A stretch of DNA of 64,000 nt from Leguminivora glycinivorella (GCF_023078275.1 NC_062978.1:19677883-19741882), one strand, 5' to 3'. Shown: positions 11,447-23,697, counted from the stretch's first letter. Made by a program: numbers and translations. Notes: generated by a model not told the origin, from the sequence alone.

Positions 11447-11636
11447 ATATATGTCTTTGATATTATTTGTGATGAGCACAGATAGTTGTTCCTGAGTCAT
11501 GGATGTTTTCTATGTATCTAAGTATTTGTATATTATGTATATCGTTGTCTGAGTACCTGCAATACAAGCCATCTTGAGCTTACCGTGGGTCTCAGTCAAT
11601 CTGTGTAAGAATGCCCTATATTATTTATTTATTAAA
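11447..11636 (+). mobile_element. SINE body, second family (5' head missing)
   Basis: 'ttgttcctgagtcatggatg' and 'gatgagcacagatag' match the reverse complement of 26903-27125, which has a tRNA-like head. This copy starts inside the body and ends in a TTTA-rich tail. Confidence 0.65.
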
Positions 11637-11848
11637 ATTCGCCCCTGTTCAAGAATAGGGTCCCAGATACCTTCACAGATAAAAACAACTTTCCTGACAG
11701 CGATAAGGTCATCATATAATTCATCACGTTTCTTTTGCCCATACTTTCAAAAACTGCACAAGTCCCATATGTAACTTTTATTCATAAACTGTTCAATAGG
11801 ACAAAAATACGACGGTAAATTCCTTCCAATTTCTTTTGTATTTTCTAG

Positions 11849-12004
11849 GTAATAGACTACGCATTTGCTAGAGCGTTTGGTATGACATACAATGATGTGG
11901 GATTCGATAGAAGCGCCCAAGTGTCAAACGTAGTCTATTATGACTTGATCGAGAAATATCGCCAGTTTTACACGGTCGGGTGGTTTTTGTGTCGCTGCGA
12001 TTAG
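11849..12004 (+). CDS. Terminal coding exon of an unidentified host gene
   Basis: A strong pyrimidine tract ('cttttgtattttctag') ends at 11848. The phase-0 frame that follows encodes 51 residues and stops at TAG (12002-12004). It starts VIDYAFARAFGMTYNDVGFD, continues with RSAQVSNVVYYDLIEKYRQF and ends YTVGWFLCRCD. The tyrosine- and charge-rich composition with few rare codons looks genuinely coding, and the other two frames hit early stops. AATAAA signals follow at 12327 and 12363. I do not recognise the family. It could end the gene begun at 2057-2668, but block 2 ends in phase 1 and this exon starts in phase 0. At least one exon between them is therefore unfound, or the two belong to separate genes. 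Confidence 0.65.
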   Translation, partial: VIDYAFARAFGMTYNDVGFDRSAQVSNVVYYDLIEKYRQFYTVGWFLCRCD

Positions 12005-12390
12005 GAGTACAGCTCATTAAACTTAGTTCCCCTTTCTGAGTTAGAAGTATTTAACGAAGTTTTTGTATGTGTCCGAGATGTATATTAAATAGCATATATC
12101 GCGAAGTTCCGACAGCAAGAATTAAAAAAAAAATCCTGTGCGAAACTTACAAAAGACAAAAAAAATAGATTAATCAATTTATATTTTTGTAGGTAATTCT
12201 TTGAGAGTACATAATTATAAAAGGTAAAAAAAAATATTTCTACTTTCTCTTTCACTTTCAATTGTATTAATCTTAATTTAATTGCTGTTAAATAATTGAT
12301 GAAAGTGTAATATTTATAATATTATTAATAAAAATGTCTATGTCTATATTTATGTCAATGTCAATAAAATTTATCATTGTAAACGAAAAA
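12005..12390 (+). terminator. Putative 3' UTR with poly(A) signals
   Basis: AT-rich sequence after the TAG stop carries AATAAA at 12327-12332 and 12363-12368, with a genomic A-run ~20 bases after the second. The position fits 3' end formation for the exon at 11849-12004. Confidence 0.5.
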
Positions 12391-12465
12391 AAAAAAATAT
12401 GTAAGAAATTAGACAGTGAAACTGTTTTTGCTTACGATATATGGATTTAAATATTTTACAAGCAT

Positions 12466-12723
12466 AATAGGCTAGTTTCCTACTAGTCAAATCAGCTTCT
12501 TTTTATGAACTGTCAAAACGATTTGCTAATATGGAATTACTATGAAATACTGAGGAGTGACGTCACGGTCAATTCATTTACTTTTTATCTTTCTCTTTGA
12601 CTTATTAAATAGAAATTGTGTTTAAAAATAACTACTGTCCATATTTTTCTTCTAATTATGTGGTGCTTTATTTCGTGCACTGCATAAAATATTTTATTTT
12701 AAGTATAGGACACTAGCCTATTA
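12466..12723 (+). repeat. MITE family E2, copy 2
   Basis: Opposite orientation to copy 1. It begins 'aataggctagtttcctacta' and ends 'ggacactagcctatta', giving visible inverted ends of ~12 bp. The core matches 10400-10632 with scattered substitutions. Confidence 0.75.
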
Positions 12724-14568
12724 TTGAACCAACCACATATAAAGGTATATCGGTTAGCAGATATATCTCATCATAATTCATTTTGTACCCAACAAGGGTG
12801 AACGAAAGCCGAAAACATTTCGGTTTAAAGGTGCTTAAAGCCAAGGTCGTTATTAATGACTCAAAGGACCCGAAACGCTAAGACTATTTCCCTTTTTCTC
12901 ATAAAATTTCTTCTCATCAGTGGCCCCTTTATTTCGCAAAATTCAATTAAGATTTTACGAAGCAGTCTGGGCTCAAAATCCTTCTGTTATGAGCGGGTAT
13001 TTTGGTGACTACCTCTGATCCTTATTAGGTTTAGGACGGGGTGACAAAATAAATTCGCTGTGACAGGGGTGAATCGGAAGGACAGTCAACATGGGGCGTT
13101 GGTACAGGGGAGTCCGACTGAATGGACATCGAGTCAGCTGTTTTATTTGTCGTCCTTTGTTGGGAATATCCTTACTTCTGTAATGTAAAGATACATGAAG
13201 TTATCTCCATCGTAGGCCACGACTTTGCCTCGGCTAGTCTGATGCCATGAGTAAGCGCACATTTATATATAAAAAAAATTGAGTACCTATCGTACATGAA
13301 TGTCGGCTTAAGAAGCAGTGGCTACGTTTTTCGGAAACGGGCATATTAGCACAAATAAAGTGCTTCTTATATTCATTGTATGTAGATTCAACACGCAAAC
13401 TGGGGTAAACTAAATTGCACGATTAACTTAGAATTAAATCAATTTGATTATACAGTATGACTGTGTTTAAACAAAAAGCAAATTTTTAAACCCGTTAAAG
13501 TTTATCTCACACTGAGACTGACACACTGTGACTTTTACTGTGGGATCAACTACGAAATCCCAAAAAAATTGGCTGTTTCTTACATTTTCGTCGTGTGAAC
13601 CTGATTTTTTTCTATGGGACCCTCAATTCTTTTTCCGCGATTTCAGTCTTGTTTCCGTAGCAAAATTTACACAATGTGGCCTAAACATAAACGAGTTTTA
13701 ATGTTTGCTCTTCGTTCAGATACATGCTGTATTCCTGGTAGTGACACTTTCATTTTGCCTCAGTTATTGCATATTTTGGAGACAACAATTAATCCCACTG
13801 ATTTTTAATTAAGTAACATGATACTTATATGACTAAAATTACTTTTAAGTTTTTTATTACAATTACATATACAATCACGCCTGTATCCCATCAGAGCACA
13901 TGAAACTACTCAAGTTTCTTGTAATCTTTTTAATACGTTTCAATAATAAAATGTATCTGCCAACTTACTCTTTCATTATATAAAGCCAGACTCGACTGAT
14001 GACGTTAGTTTGTGTCCATACAGTCACATTGTCACTTTTGGCCGGTCATCAAATAACTGGATTCCGCTTTGTTTACTTGCAGTCCCTGTTTGCACGTTGC
14101 TGTGTTAACGCCAGACGTGAGACGAATTTGATTTAAAGCTGATACGTAGGGCATTTTTGATTGAAGGCAGTGGGTGCATTATTGATGTATTCTGCAAAGT
14201 TCTGGGTTCTGAAGTAAAAATGAAAGACAGAGATTTAGTGTAGGTACATGGGCCATTTTTTTTTTAAAGTTGTCCCCCACTATTTTTGGATTTGGACATT
14301 TTTATGTGGTTTCCACTCAGAATAGTGAGCTCTTTCAATCCTAATAGGAGAAAAAAAAGTGTCCCAATTCAAGGTTTTTTTCCCATTCCGTTACCATTTT
14401 TTCATACATTTTGTATGGCGGTAACGGAATGGAAGGTTTGAAAAATGTATTGAAGTCTTGGGACATTTTTTTTCTCCTATCAGGATCGCAAGACCCCAAG
14501 ATTCTGAGTATGAATCGCGTAAAAAATACCTATGTTACAAAAAAAGTGCGGTGGACAACATTGAAAAA
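12724..14568. other. Non-coding stretch with LINE-tail and family C fragments
   Basis: Around 13200-13262, 'aggccacgactttgcctcgg' resembles the LINE C-terminus at 31285-31453. A family C fragment lies at 13863-13930. At 14375-14480 the sequence is partly self-complementary around 'cattccgttaccattttttc'. No gene supported. Confidence 0.4.
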
Positions 14569-15177
14569 AAAAACCGGCCAAGAGCGTGTCGGGCCACGCT
14601 CAGTGTAGGGTTCCGTAGTTTTTCGTATTTTTCTCAAAAACTACTGAACCTATCAAGTTCAAAACAATTTTCCTAGAAAGTCTTTACAAAAGTTCTACTT
14701 TGGTGATTTTTTTCATATTTTTTAAACATATGGTTCAAAAGTTAGAGGGGGGGGGACGCACTTTTTTTTCCTTTAAGAGCGATTATTTCCGAAACTATTA
14801 ATATTATCAAAAAATGATTTTAGTAAACCCTTATTCATTTTTAAATACCTATCCAAAAATATATCACACGTTGGGGTTGGAATGAAAAAAAATATTAGCC
14901 CCCACTTTGCATGTAGGGGGGGTACCCTAATAAAACATTTTTTCCCATTTTTTATTTTTGCACTTTGTTGGCGTGATTGATATACATATTGGTACTAAAT
15001 TTCAGCTTTCTAGTGCTTACGGTTACTGAGATTATCCGCGGACGGACGGACGGACGGACGGACGGACGGACGGACGGACGGACGGACGGACGGACGGACG
15101 GACGGACGGACGGACGGACAGACAGACATGGCGAAACTATAAGGGTTCCTAGTTGACTACGGAACCCTAAAAATGGC
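14569..15177. repeat. Non-autonomous element with 'tagggttccgtag' inverted ends
   Basis: 'agggttccgtagtttttcgt' near the left end is answered by 'gactacggaaccctaaaaat' at the right. The inside holds 'cgattatttccgaaactatt' and a GGAC microsatellite. A shorter relative in the other orientation is at 45050-45336, where 'cggccaagagcgtgtcgggc' appears as its complement. The class is unproven. Confidence 0.65.
15040..15128. repeat. (GGAC)n microsatellite
   Basis: About twenty uninterrupted copies of GGAC, then a GACA variant. The apparent serine/valine/arginine/proline ORF on the minus strand is only a translation of this repeat. Confidence 0.95.
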
Positions 15178-15944
15178 CTAGTACTATTAAAATTAATTTC
15201 ACACAGGTGCAATACCGCTTGTCGCTGCCATTACTTTCATTCTAAATCTGTATTAAAATTGGTATCCTTTGTGGTACAATAAAATTTGTTTACTCACCGT
15301 CACCTAGTTCATTCCCTCAGCCCTCGCCATTCCTACATTCTCGCCTACTCAGTAAGAAAAACTCATCATCGGCAAACCGACACCGTTCCCCGCACCTGTC
15401 GCGCGCCAATAAAATGCTTCGACTCAACCCCTGCATATCGAATCTAATTTATTTCTAATTTTGTCCTCAATTGTCGCGGTTGCTATAGCGACGGCGGCAT
15501 GATTGGCGCGAGGTCTCGCCGCGAGATACACTACCAGTCCTTTTGTCATTACTACGATTAGAAAAAGGGGTACATACTCGTATTTTAGCCTTGAATTTTT
15601 GCTCGACTTAGAGCTGTGAACTAATGATTAAAACTTTGATCTCTTGGTAGTTAACTTTATTCTGTGACTTTATTACAAGCATTTGACATGTACCGCTGTG
15701 CGCACGTAGCTTCAACTATTTTTTTAACTAAGCAACCATTGATTTTGCAAATTCAAACTTGGTTTCGTAAGAGGACAAAATTGAGGTTTAACCCTTCGGT
15801 AGTATTGATACCTGAGCAAGCGAATTCATAATTCATAAACTGGTTGATCGCTGTTGTTCCAAAAAGTAGAATCCTGGGAATTTGTTTCCAAACAATAATA
15901 TGTGGAATCTTGTCAGTTTCAACAACAATAAAAGGGGATACCCC
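15178..15944. other. Non-coding stretch
   Basis: A half-arm resembling the 19290-19430 palindrome ('ctcgccgcgagatacactac') lies near 15511. Otherwise no feature was recognised. Confidence 0.4.
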
Positions 15945-16870
15945 CATTTGCCAGAATTTCATTTGCCATAATTTTATTTGCCATCCTATTCAACAATCAT
16001 AATATTGTTTCTCATAACATCTTATGCCATAATCATTGTTTACTATATTAATCTAGTGCCAGAAACTTTGTTTCCCATAAAGTCAGTTTCCATAATGTCA
16101 TTTGTCAGAATCATCGAAATCCGTAATTACCACATTCCATACCATCATTTGTCATACAAATTAGCGTCCAGAAAAGTCAATTTCCATAATGTGCTTTGGC
16201 AGAATCGAAAACTACTATAATAGGTACTAGGACTAGAGAATGAAACTGCTATCAGCAAGTAGGTTAGGTTAGGTTAGAACTGTGACCCCCTGGAAAATGA
16301 AACTGCTATCAGAAAGTAGGTTAGGTTAGGTTAGAACTGTGAACCTCTGGAAAAGGAAACTGCTTGAAAAGTAGAATAGGTTAGGTTAGAACTGTGACCC
16401 CCCGGAAAATGAAAATACTATCAGACAGTAAGTTAGGTTAGGTTAGAACTGCGACCCCCTGGAAAATGAAACTGCTATCAGAAAGTAGGTTAGGTTAGAA
16501 CTGTGACCCCCTGGAGAATGAAACTGCTGGAAAAGTAGGTTAGGTTAGGTTAGAACTGTGACCTCTGGAAAATTAAACTGCTATCAGAAAGTAGGTTAGG
16601 TTAGGTAATAATATGGGCAACAATTAATATGGCAATAATTGCTTATGGCGTTTGAATATTCTATGAAACCATATTATTGCACTTAATAATATGGCTAACA
16701 AATAGTATGGCATTGTATGATTATGGAAGGTAATATTCGGATAAGCAACGAGTATGTCATATGACTTTTATGGTAAACAAATCATTCGGGCAAATGAAAT
16801 TCAGGCAAGTTAGATTCGGGCAAATGAATATTATGTTAAATGACTGTCGGGCAAACAATAGACAACCCAA
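15945..16870. repeat. Composite repeat: 'tttgccat' flanks around a minisatellite
   Basis: The left flank repeats 'atttgccataattttatttg'-like units; the right flank repeats the complementary 'aatatggc' units ('aataatatggctaacaaata'). The block is thus roughly palindromic around the TTAGG-bearing minisatellite. It resembles a non-autonomous element with subterminal repeats, but its exact ends are not visible. Confidence 0.5.
16230..16612 (+). repeat. Minisatellite containing TTAGG arrays
   Basis: About seven units of roughly 50-62 bp, each pairing 'tgaaactgctatcagaaagt' with two to four copies of GGTTA and then 'gaactgtgacccc'. Length differences come mainly from the number of 5-bp TTAGG steps. 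TTAGG is the insect telomere repeat; here it is interstitial and interrupted. Confidence 0.85.
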
Positions 16871-17244
16871 TAAAAGAGGTTACCAATTTGTGATGAATGG
16901 TATTTTCGTACAGTTACTTAACATAAAGGTAGCAAACAGAAGATACCTCTCGTGCCTGCCTCGATTGCCGGAATGCTGTTTTCACTTAAATGGTTTCCAC
17001 CTCATAATTTAATACACGAATTGCTGGATTTGAAACCCAATGAGCTTCACATCTCTTTGAGTTTTCGTTCGCGCCTTCATCAGTTAGAGCAATATTATCT
17101 AGTGGCAAATAATTATTCGAATAAAAAAGGTGAATTTAAAGCAAAAACGGATAATATTATTGTCAGGTTACTATAATACTGTAAACTCATGAATGAAAAC
17201 TATGACAACTACCTTCCTACCTCCTACTACCCTCCTTGCCTCCT

Positions 17245-17362
17245 ACTACGTCGGTGGAAAACAAGTATACGGTCCGACTGATGGAAAGCGGTCACCGTAA
17301 CCTATGGACGCCTGCAAATCAAGGAGTGTCACATGCGCGTTGCCAACTTGTACACTCCCTTG
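17245..17362 (+). repeat. Dispersed repeat family B, copy 2
   Basis: 'ctgatggaaagcggtcaccg' and 'cacatgcgcgttgccaactt' match 2770-2905 in order. Confidence 0.6.
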
Positions 17363-17865
17363 TATAATTTTTTAACCCTAATAAAACATTTTGCACACTT
17401 CAATACCAGCCAGAGTTTATGTAAATATCGGCATTCAAAATAAAATATTCACCCTAAAGAAAGTATTTCGAAGTTATGAGGCGAAGTAAAATTTGTCTCA
17501 ACGCCAAATCAGCAAGAAACTTTTTAATTCAAAGGGCTTTTTTATGAGAATTTAATGTTTGCGCACGGAATGTGGAGTTGGCTGTCAATAATTCGATCAG
17601 TTTTTTTGATGACTTTGTTTTACTTTTTATCGAGAAAAAATCGTACTTACTAAAGATTGTATACCTATATCGTACTTTATCGTCTTCATTTACGTATTTC
17701 TAATAAATCTCGAGAGTGATTTCTTGTCTATTTATGTTGACAAATTGGTTGATAAGTGGGTACTCTATATAAAATTCAATTCATACGTACTTATCTAACT
17801 AATTTATTGTAAAAAATATACAAAACAAAGAAAATATGCTCATATAGGGATAACAATCTAAATAT
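17363..17865. other. Non-coding AT-rich stretch
   Basis: No exon, RNA or repeat boundary was recognised here. Confidence 0.45.
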
Positions 17866-18010
17866 CACTGCGGGGCTATCATGCTTGCAATTTTATCACT
17901 TATCAACGTGGATAAGGCAGTTTTCACTCTCACACTGACATACTTGCTAAAACGGGACGGATGCTTTATCCACGTACCGTACGTAGCCGGGCTGGAACAC
18001 CAGAACACGT
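17866..18010. repeat. Foldback element, copy 1
   Basis: 'ttttatcacttatcaacgtg' and 'ggatgctttatccacgtacc' correspond to the element at 46783-46902 in reverse order, including the 'cactgacatacttgc' core. Confidence 0.6.
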
Positions 18011-18044
18011 TTACGTACGCACCCACAATATATGTATAGAATCT

Positions 18045-18600
18045 ATATCGGGGACACATCGGGCTTGATATCATGTTGGTATAACCTTATGCTCATAGGC
18101 AGGAATGAAAATCATGGTGGTGTTCATTTCCGTGTGCACCCACTAATAATATTATGTATCTATTTTTTTTTCTTTTTTTTAATAAAAATGGCCTCAGTCC
18201 CACTTGGTGGGACTATTTTGCCAGTGTCAGGGTAAGTGCGACGTTGTTCGGTAGCTGGCACTTGTAAATTGATAGCTAGATTTTACAAGGGCACGTGGAC
18301 TATCGGCCGTCGATGACAAAAAAGGGGCTAAACGCGTTTCGAGATTAATTCTTCATCAGCTTCTCACTATAACATTAGTTTACTGCATAATAAGCTATCG
18401 ATATTACACTTTAAACAACATTAATGAGCAAAATAAGGAGAAATTATTCGCGACACGTGCCACTAAGATGGCAGCCGAACCGGAAGTCCCCATGTATCTA
18501 TTTATTACGACAGTACTCGACTCGACACAGATTGTGGTACTCTACGTTTCGTTCGCTCTTCAGGGACACATCGGGTTTGATATCATGTTGGTAAACGCCT
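18045..18600 (+). repeat. About 40-bp direct repeat pair
   Basis: 'gggacacatcgggcttgata' with following 'tcatgttggta' at about 18050 recurs with one or two changes at about 18562. The ~510 bp between includes the segment 'aacgcgtttcgagattaatt'. Could be long direct ends of an inserted element or a diverged duplication. Confidence 0.45.
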
Positions 18601-19124
18601 TATATTCAAATTTAACGGTTCAGAAACCAAGATGGACGATAACGCCATTATTATCGTGCAGCATAAATCATGTATGTTGCTCCATTTTCCATCTCATTCG
18701 GTCTCATCGAAGGATTTAAAATAAGATTTTGACAAAATGATGCCTTTTTGGGTATATTTGAGCGTCTGTTACATCCTACACTAATAACACGAATGTATTT
18801 TATTACTTATCTATATTATGATATTTTATTAGCAATGCATGAAAGTATAAGTACTTATTTTGATTTCCCATTAATCCTTTTTATGGCATTGTATTTTAAA
18901 AGATAAATACATACATAATATATATTTTAGAACATAATTATCTAGAACATTGCTGGTGTTACAGGTGGTGTTGATTGACCACCAGACGGTACATATGCTC
19001 GTTTGTCAATGAATCAATCAGCTGGTCAATCATATTCAATAAAATTAGGCGCCATTTTTATTTCCTTTCTTTGTCCAGTAGGTCTATCGAAACAGCTCAA
19101 GTTTGATTGTCACTTAGCAATTGA

Positions 19125-19204
19125 GCGGTAGAAAGGAAACGAAATTGTTATAAAGCAGTGGGGCTAGCCACTGCCCTATAACAATTTCGTTTCCTCTCTA
19201 CCGC
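19125..19204. repeat. Imperfect palindrome, arms about 38 bp
   Basis: 'gcggtagaaaggaaacgaaa' reads back as 'tttcgtttcctctctaccgc' with almost no spacer. A family C fragment has been doubled back on itself here. Confidence 0.75.
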
Positions 19205-19289
19205 GAGACCGCGAGAGTGACAATCGACTTCTACGACACCCAAGGAAGAAAAATGGGTGGTGAAATCCATAGCCACCACCACGTCACCA

Positions 19290-19430
19290 GTAGGCCTAGC
19301 ACATGATGGCCGCGGGAGTATGTCGCCGCGAGATAGACTACCCGTCCTTATGTCATTAATACAGTTAGAAGAAGACGTGGCATCTATCTCGCGGCGACAT
19401 ACTCCCGCGGCCATCATGTGCTAGGCCTAC
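19290..19430. repeat. Perfect 47-bp inverted repeat
   Basis: The left arm 19290-19336 and right arm 19384-19430 are exact reverse complements around a 47-nt spacer. The arms begin 'gtaggcctagcacatgatgg' and are GC-rich. One arm resembles sequence near 15511. Perfect arms suggest a recent insertion or gene conversion. Confidence 0.9.
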
Positions 19431-20435
19431 AGTTCACTTAGTATACTTTTATTCCGTTTATACGGAACACAAGCTCAGTCGAGTTCGGTAAAATTACAAT
19501 CCAAAATTAAATAGGAAACAAAGTCCACACGTGACGTCACGGAGTGCACGTCGTCACAATCAAAAGAAGAATAAAGTCGGCCGTCTGCGCACGTTTTATA
19601 AAGCGTAAGGCGGCGCGCACGTCCGACATATTAACGAACGCGGTGCGACATACGTGATCGCGGAGGGACAGTGGTTTGGGGAGTATGGGAGTTGCACAGG
19701 TAGACGATTATATTGATAATATACTTCTTTGACATGCTTGAATCATACCCACCATCTACTCTTTTATTAGGTTAAATATTTTATTCTTAGAAAGGAATTC
19801 TGGAACAGTCTTTTTTAAGAAACAAGATCGCATGTACCATTATATAGAGTTATAAACAATGCGTGTATGTAGACAAATAAGATAGGTATGTTTTTATAAA
19901 ACAATAGAAATAGACATTTTCTGTTACCAGTTTGCTCTAAGATAAAGTTATAAACATACTTATTCACCATAACTCCCATACAAGAGAAAATAAATTGAAG
20001 TGGGGTAGCAATACATTTCATTCTTTCAGCGTGTTTATTTTTCTATATTTTATTACGGCATAAAAAATTCAATTTTTAAACCTACAACGAAACGAATGGT
20101 CACCATAAGTTGGCTAGTTTGACGGTACATACAAATATAGTAAACTTAAACACTTATCACCAGTTAGCATGTCAAATCACGTCACCGACTAATTTTTGTC
20201 GCGTCTTGTGCGGTCGGAAACGGAAGCGACACTTTTATCGACACGTGACATGACAACGCGCGTGATGTTGAGATAGGACGACTTTGTAAAACTGTCGCTT
20301 TAAACAAATTTTGTAATATTATGTCTTTATAAAACTCAACACTTTTTAAAGCATTTGTTAGCATGGGGCTATAACTGTTATTTTTCGTTCGAAGTTATTT
20401 TCTAATACAATGACCCCTTCAAGATAATATATAAA
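19431..20435. other. Non-coding stretch with a CpG-rich patch
   Basis: The patch at 19570-19680 is rich in CG dinucleotides ('aggcggcgcgcacgtccgac'). No coding frame or element boundary was recognised. Confidence 0.4.
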
Positions 20436-20800
20436 ACTACTAGTGACCCGTCCCGGCTTCGCAAGGGGAGTAAAGAGATTTTTTTTTCCTTAAAAGAGAG
20501 ACATAATACAATACATACCTACTCGTTTAATTGCACCGTAATACATCGTGCCGTTATTAGCTTAAACGATTTGGGTAGCGTTTTAGATTAAGTATAGTTC
20601 GTATTTTTTTCGGACTTAATTAGCAAAATTCGTCATATTTCAACCAATTTGCAAGAAACCCTCAACAAGTGATTCAGAAAAACCTTCCTTAAGGATCTCT
20701 TTAATCAGTGAAAACCGCATTAAAATCTCTAGCTGTTTAGTAGTTTCTGAGTATATTGCAAACATACAAACAAATAAACAGAAACACAGACAGACGCGGG
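20436..20800 (-). repeat. Dispersed repeat family A relative
   Basis: Begins 'gtgacccgtcccggcttcgc' and ends in 'acaaataaacagaaacacag' plus a CAGA run. This is the same layout as 43095-43275 ('cccgcggcttcgctcgcg' to 'gacaaacaaacagac'). Confidence 0.5.
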
Positions 20801-22719
20801 TGCCTTGTTTTTAAGGTGCATTGATACTATACAGGCTCATTAAGACTGCGCTCGAACTCCCATGCGATTTAAGTTAGATTGCGAACTGTCTAGGCTACAT
20901 ACACACACCACACACCAATCAAATACCGTAATGTAATGAAACTCGCATGCGAGTTCTCGCACCGTGTAAAGGAGCCCTAATAATCGCTCGTCCGCGCTCA
21001 GTCGTAAGCAAAACACTTGAACATCAACAGACTGGAATGCTAACATGATTTTTCGAAGCGCTGCGAAGTCGTCCAAACTTCGCACTAGTTAATTAAGTTC
21101 TTGAAGTCGGGAGCTAACATTTGGATACGCTTATCAACTGAGTGTACTCTATTTTAATAGTTCTGAAAAGCTCTTTTCTGCTTTTAGTATGCTTAAAATA
21201 GTTGATGTCCATTTTCTGTAGGATATAATAAAATGGATTTTACAATATTAGGTACGAATTGGTTTTCCTGAAGTATATTACACGAGCAAACAGGAGACCG
21301 ATTCTTGAATTAAAATTCGATTTTGTGTGGTAATACTGTTAGCTAAGTATAGATTGTACTAATACTGAAATTTAAAGCAATTGAGTATTAATACCTACCA
21401 GTAGATTCCCAATTTTTTTCCCTCGTGTCTCAAAAATAACATGAATCAGTTTTCCACAGAGTATAGAGGGATAAAAAGCTCTCTATCCAAATTAATAAAA
21501 CCGCCTTCTAGGATTTACCTTACATATCGATATTGACCGGGGTGAGACTTATGAATCTAGAACAATATTAAAAAAAAATACAATTACTTTATTACATTTT
21601 TTTTTTAATATTATATTACTAGCTTTATTAACCCTTCAGGTGGCGGAGCTACAAGTTGCATAGGGGATAAGTGGCACGGTCGTTTTATAAAACATTCCGT
21701 TAAGTGGCAGGCGCCGGGAGCCGGACTCTGGGAAAAACAAGCCGATAAGTGGCAGGGACCGGCTCCCGGACCCCGTGCGACGATATACCTAAATATATAA
21801 ATAAAACCGTCTAAAACTGTATCTAGCTTCCTCACACTTGCACGAACCATTCGTCACTAAACAAGGACGGCATTCAGTAAAGGTCCAACACCCTCAACTT
21901 CAAAACAGCTTGAAATATGACCCAATTTGATTGGACCAACCGCCTGCCATATTTGAGACACGTGTTTAAAAACCGTCTTTTTTCCAAAAATTGTACTGTA
22001 ATATGTTAAAAAAAGGAATATAAGTGTAAATAAATGTATATTTAAGTCCCTGAATTACTTTTTTATACAATTTACTGTTTGTTTTCCTAAATAAAGTTAC
22101 TTTAATACATGGAAGTGGAAAACGTAGCCACCTGATATTTGATCGAGTCTAGCAAAACTCACATAAATGGAATGTATTTTTTGCTATGGAATAATTTTAG
22201 CCGTTTTATAATGAATCCAGTGATATATGGTTTATGCACAACATCCCTACACTTTTTGAGAAATTATAATTTTTGTAACACAAGTGACATTCGCGATGAC
22301 CACCCGTGAGGGCCCCGCCACTCAAGGGTAAACTTTTTCTGTTATTTTATCGGTATCCTTGCCACTCAACAGCTTTTTATTTCAAGTCCGGCTCCCGGTT
22401 ACCTCGGCTGCCCTATGCAGTAATCAAGTATCTGCTTTTTGCCAAATTTTACAGTAGAGCGAAAAAACGATTTTGTTTTATTTTTCCTGATTATATGCTT
22501 ATTAATAAATTGATAGCCTTTTAAACAGACGAACTTTATTATACTAGATATCATTAATAGTGTACTATAATTTTTTCTTCAAAATGATTAGCACAATCAT
22601 TTTAAAATACAAAAACAGCTTTCTGCGTAGAATGCGATAAGAAAATTTTAAAGCTTTTCTACAAGAAAGCAAGTATCTTGAACTGTTTTCATTTAGCTTT
22701 GGTAGGCTTGTTATTTTTA

Positions 22720-23072
22720 ACTGTATCTAAAACAAAAACTACAAAACAGATTTTCATGCGGTTTTCACCAATAAATAAAATGATTCTGCGGAAAGGTTTT
22801 GGTATATAATTTGTTGAGATCTTGTTTGAATTGGTTGAAATGTGTCAATTTTTGCTAATCAAGTCGGACAAAATTCTGCTGGCTGAAAGCTTTAATCGAA
22901 AACGCTGCCCAAACTGTTTGAGCTGTATCAAAACAATGTATCGTGAAATTGTGTATCTTTCATAGACATACAAAAAAGTCAGTAATAGCATATGTCTATC
23001 TTTTAAGGATAAATTACTATAACCATTTTTATGATAGCCCCGTGCGCAGCCGGGGCGGGCCGCTAGTAGATA
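22720..23072 (-). repeat. Dispersed repeat family A relative, nested
   Basis: The right end 'gccccgtgcgcagccggggc' followed by 'gggccgctagta' gives the familiar 'proper start' of this repeat type in reverse. It lies inside the 21632-24359 element and so inserted later. Confidence 0.45.
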
Positions 23073-23458
23073 GGTATATGTATACAATGTATACATTTTA
23101 GATAGATGCCTTTAATGTAGTGTATGTCATGCTTATGTAAATTAGGTTTTAATATAAATGCAATATTGGAGTAATATACGGAAAAGAAGTTGTCTTAAGA
23201 TTATAGGTTTAAGAGGTTTATCTGTCACGAAGAGTTCAAAAATACTCCTGAAACTTAATCAAGTACTTACGTTGTAGGAGACTATTTAAATAATAAAAAA
23301 ACCTCGAAAGCGATTTCCCGTGGAACGCACAATATTAATCAAGTACAGTAGGTAGGTGCCTAAATACTCGAAGACAGAAAAAAATAATGAAAGTTATAGT
23401 CTTCCTTAATTATAATAACAGGGAACTTGACTGTAGTTAAAATAAAATATTTTATACC

Positions 23459-23697
23459 ATGCACAAAATAAAGCATCAGAATTATGAGATAAACATGGAC
23501 ATCAGTTATTTTTAAATCCAATTTCTATTTAATAAGCCAGGTAGAAATATATGTATAAAGTTACTGAGGTGACCGTGACGTCACTCAATTCAATGTAATA
23601 TAAATTCCATATTAGCAAGTCTTTCAAATTCGTTTTGACAGTTCTTAAAAAGAAGCTGATTTGACTACGAGGCTAGTAACCTATTTATCAACTAACC
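23459..23697 (-). repeat. MITE family E2, copy 3
   Basis: Same orientation as 10400-10632, sharing 'cgttttgacagttcttaaaa' and 'aaagaagctgatttgactac'. Nested in the 21632-24359 element. Confidence 0.7.

Noticed and set aside
14952..15212. Minus-strand 86-codon ORF with a Pro-Ser-Val-Arg repeat
   Set aside because: It is the translation of the GGAC microsatellite and its flanks.
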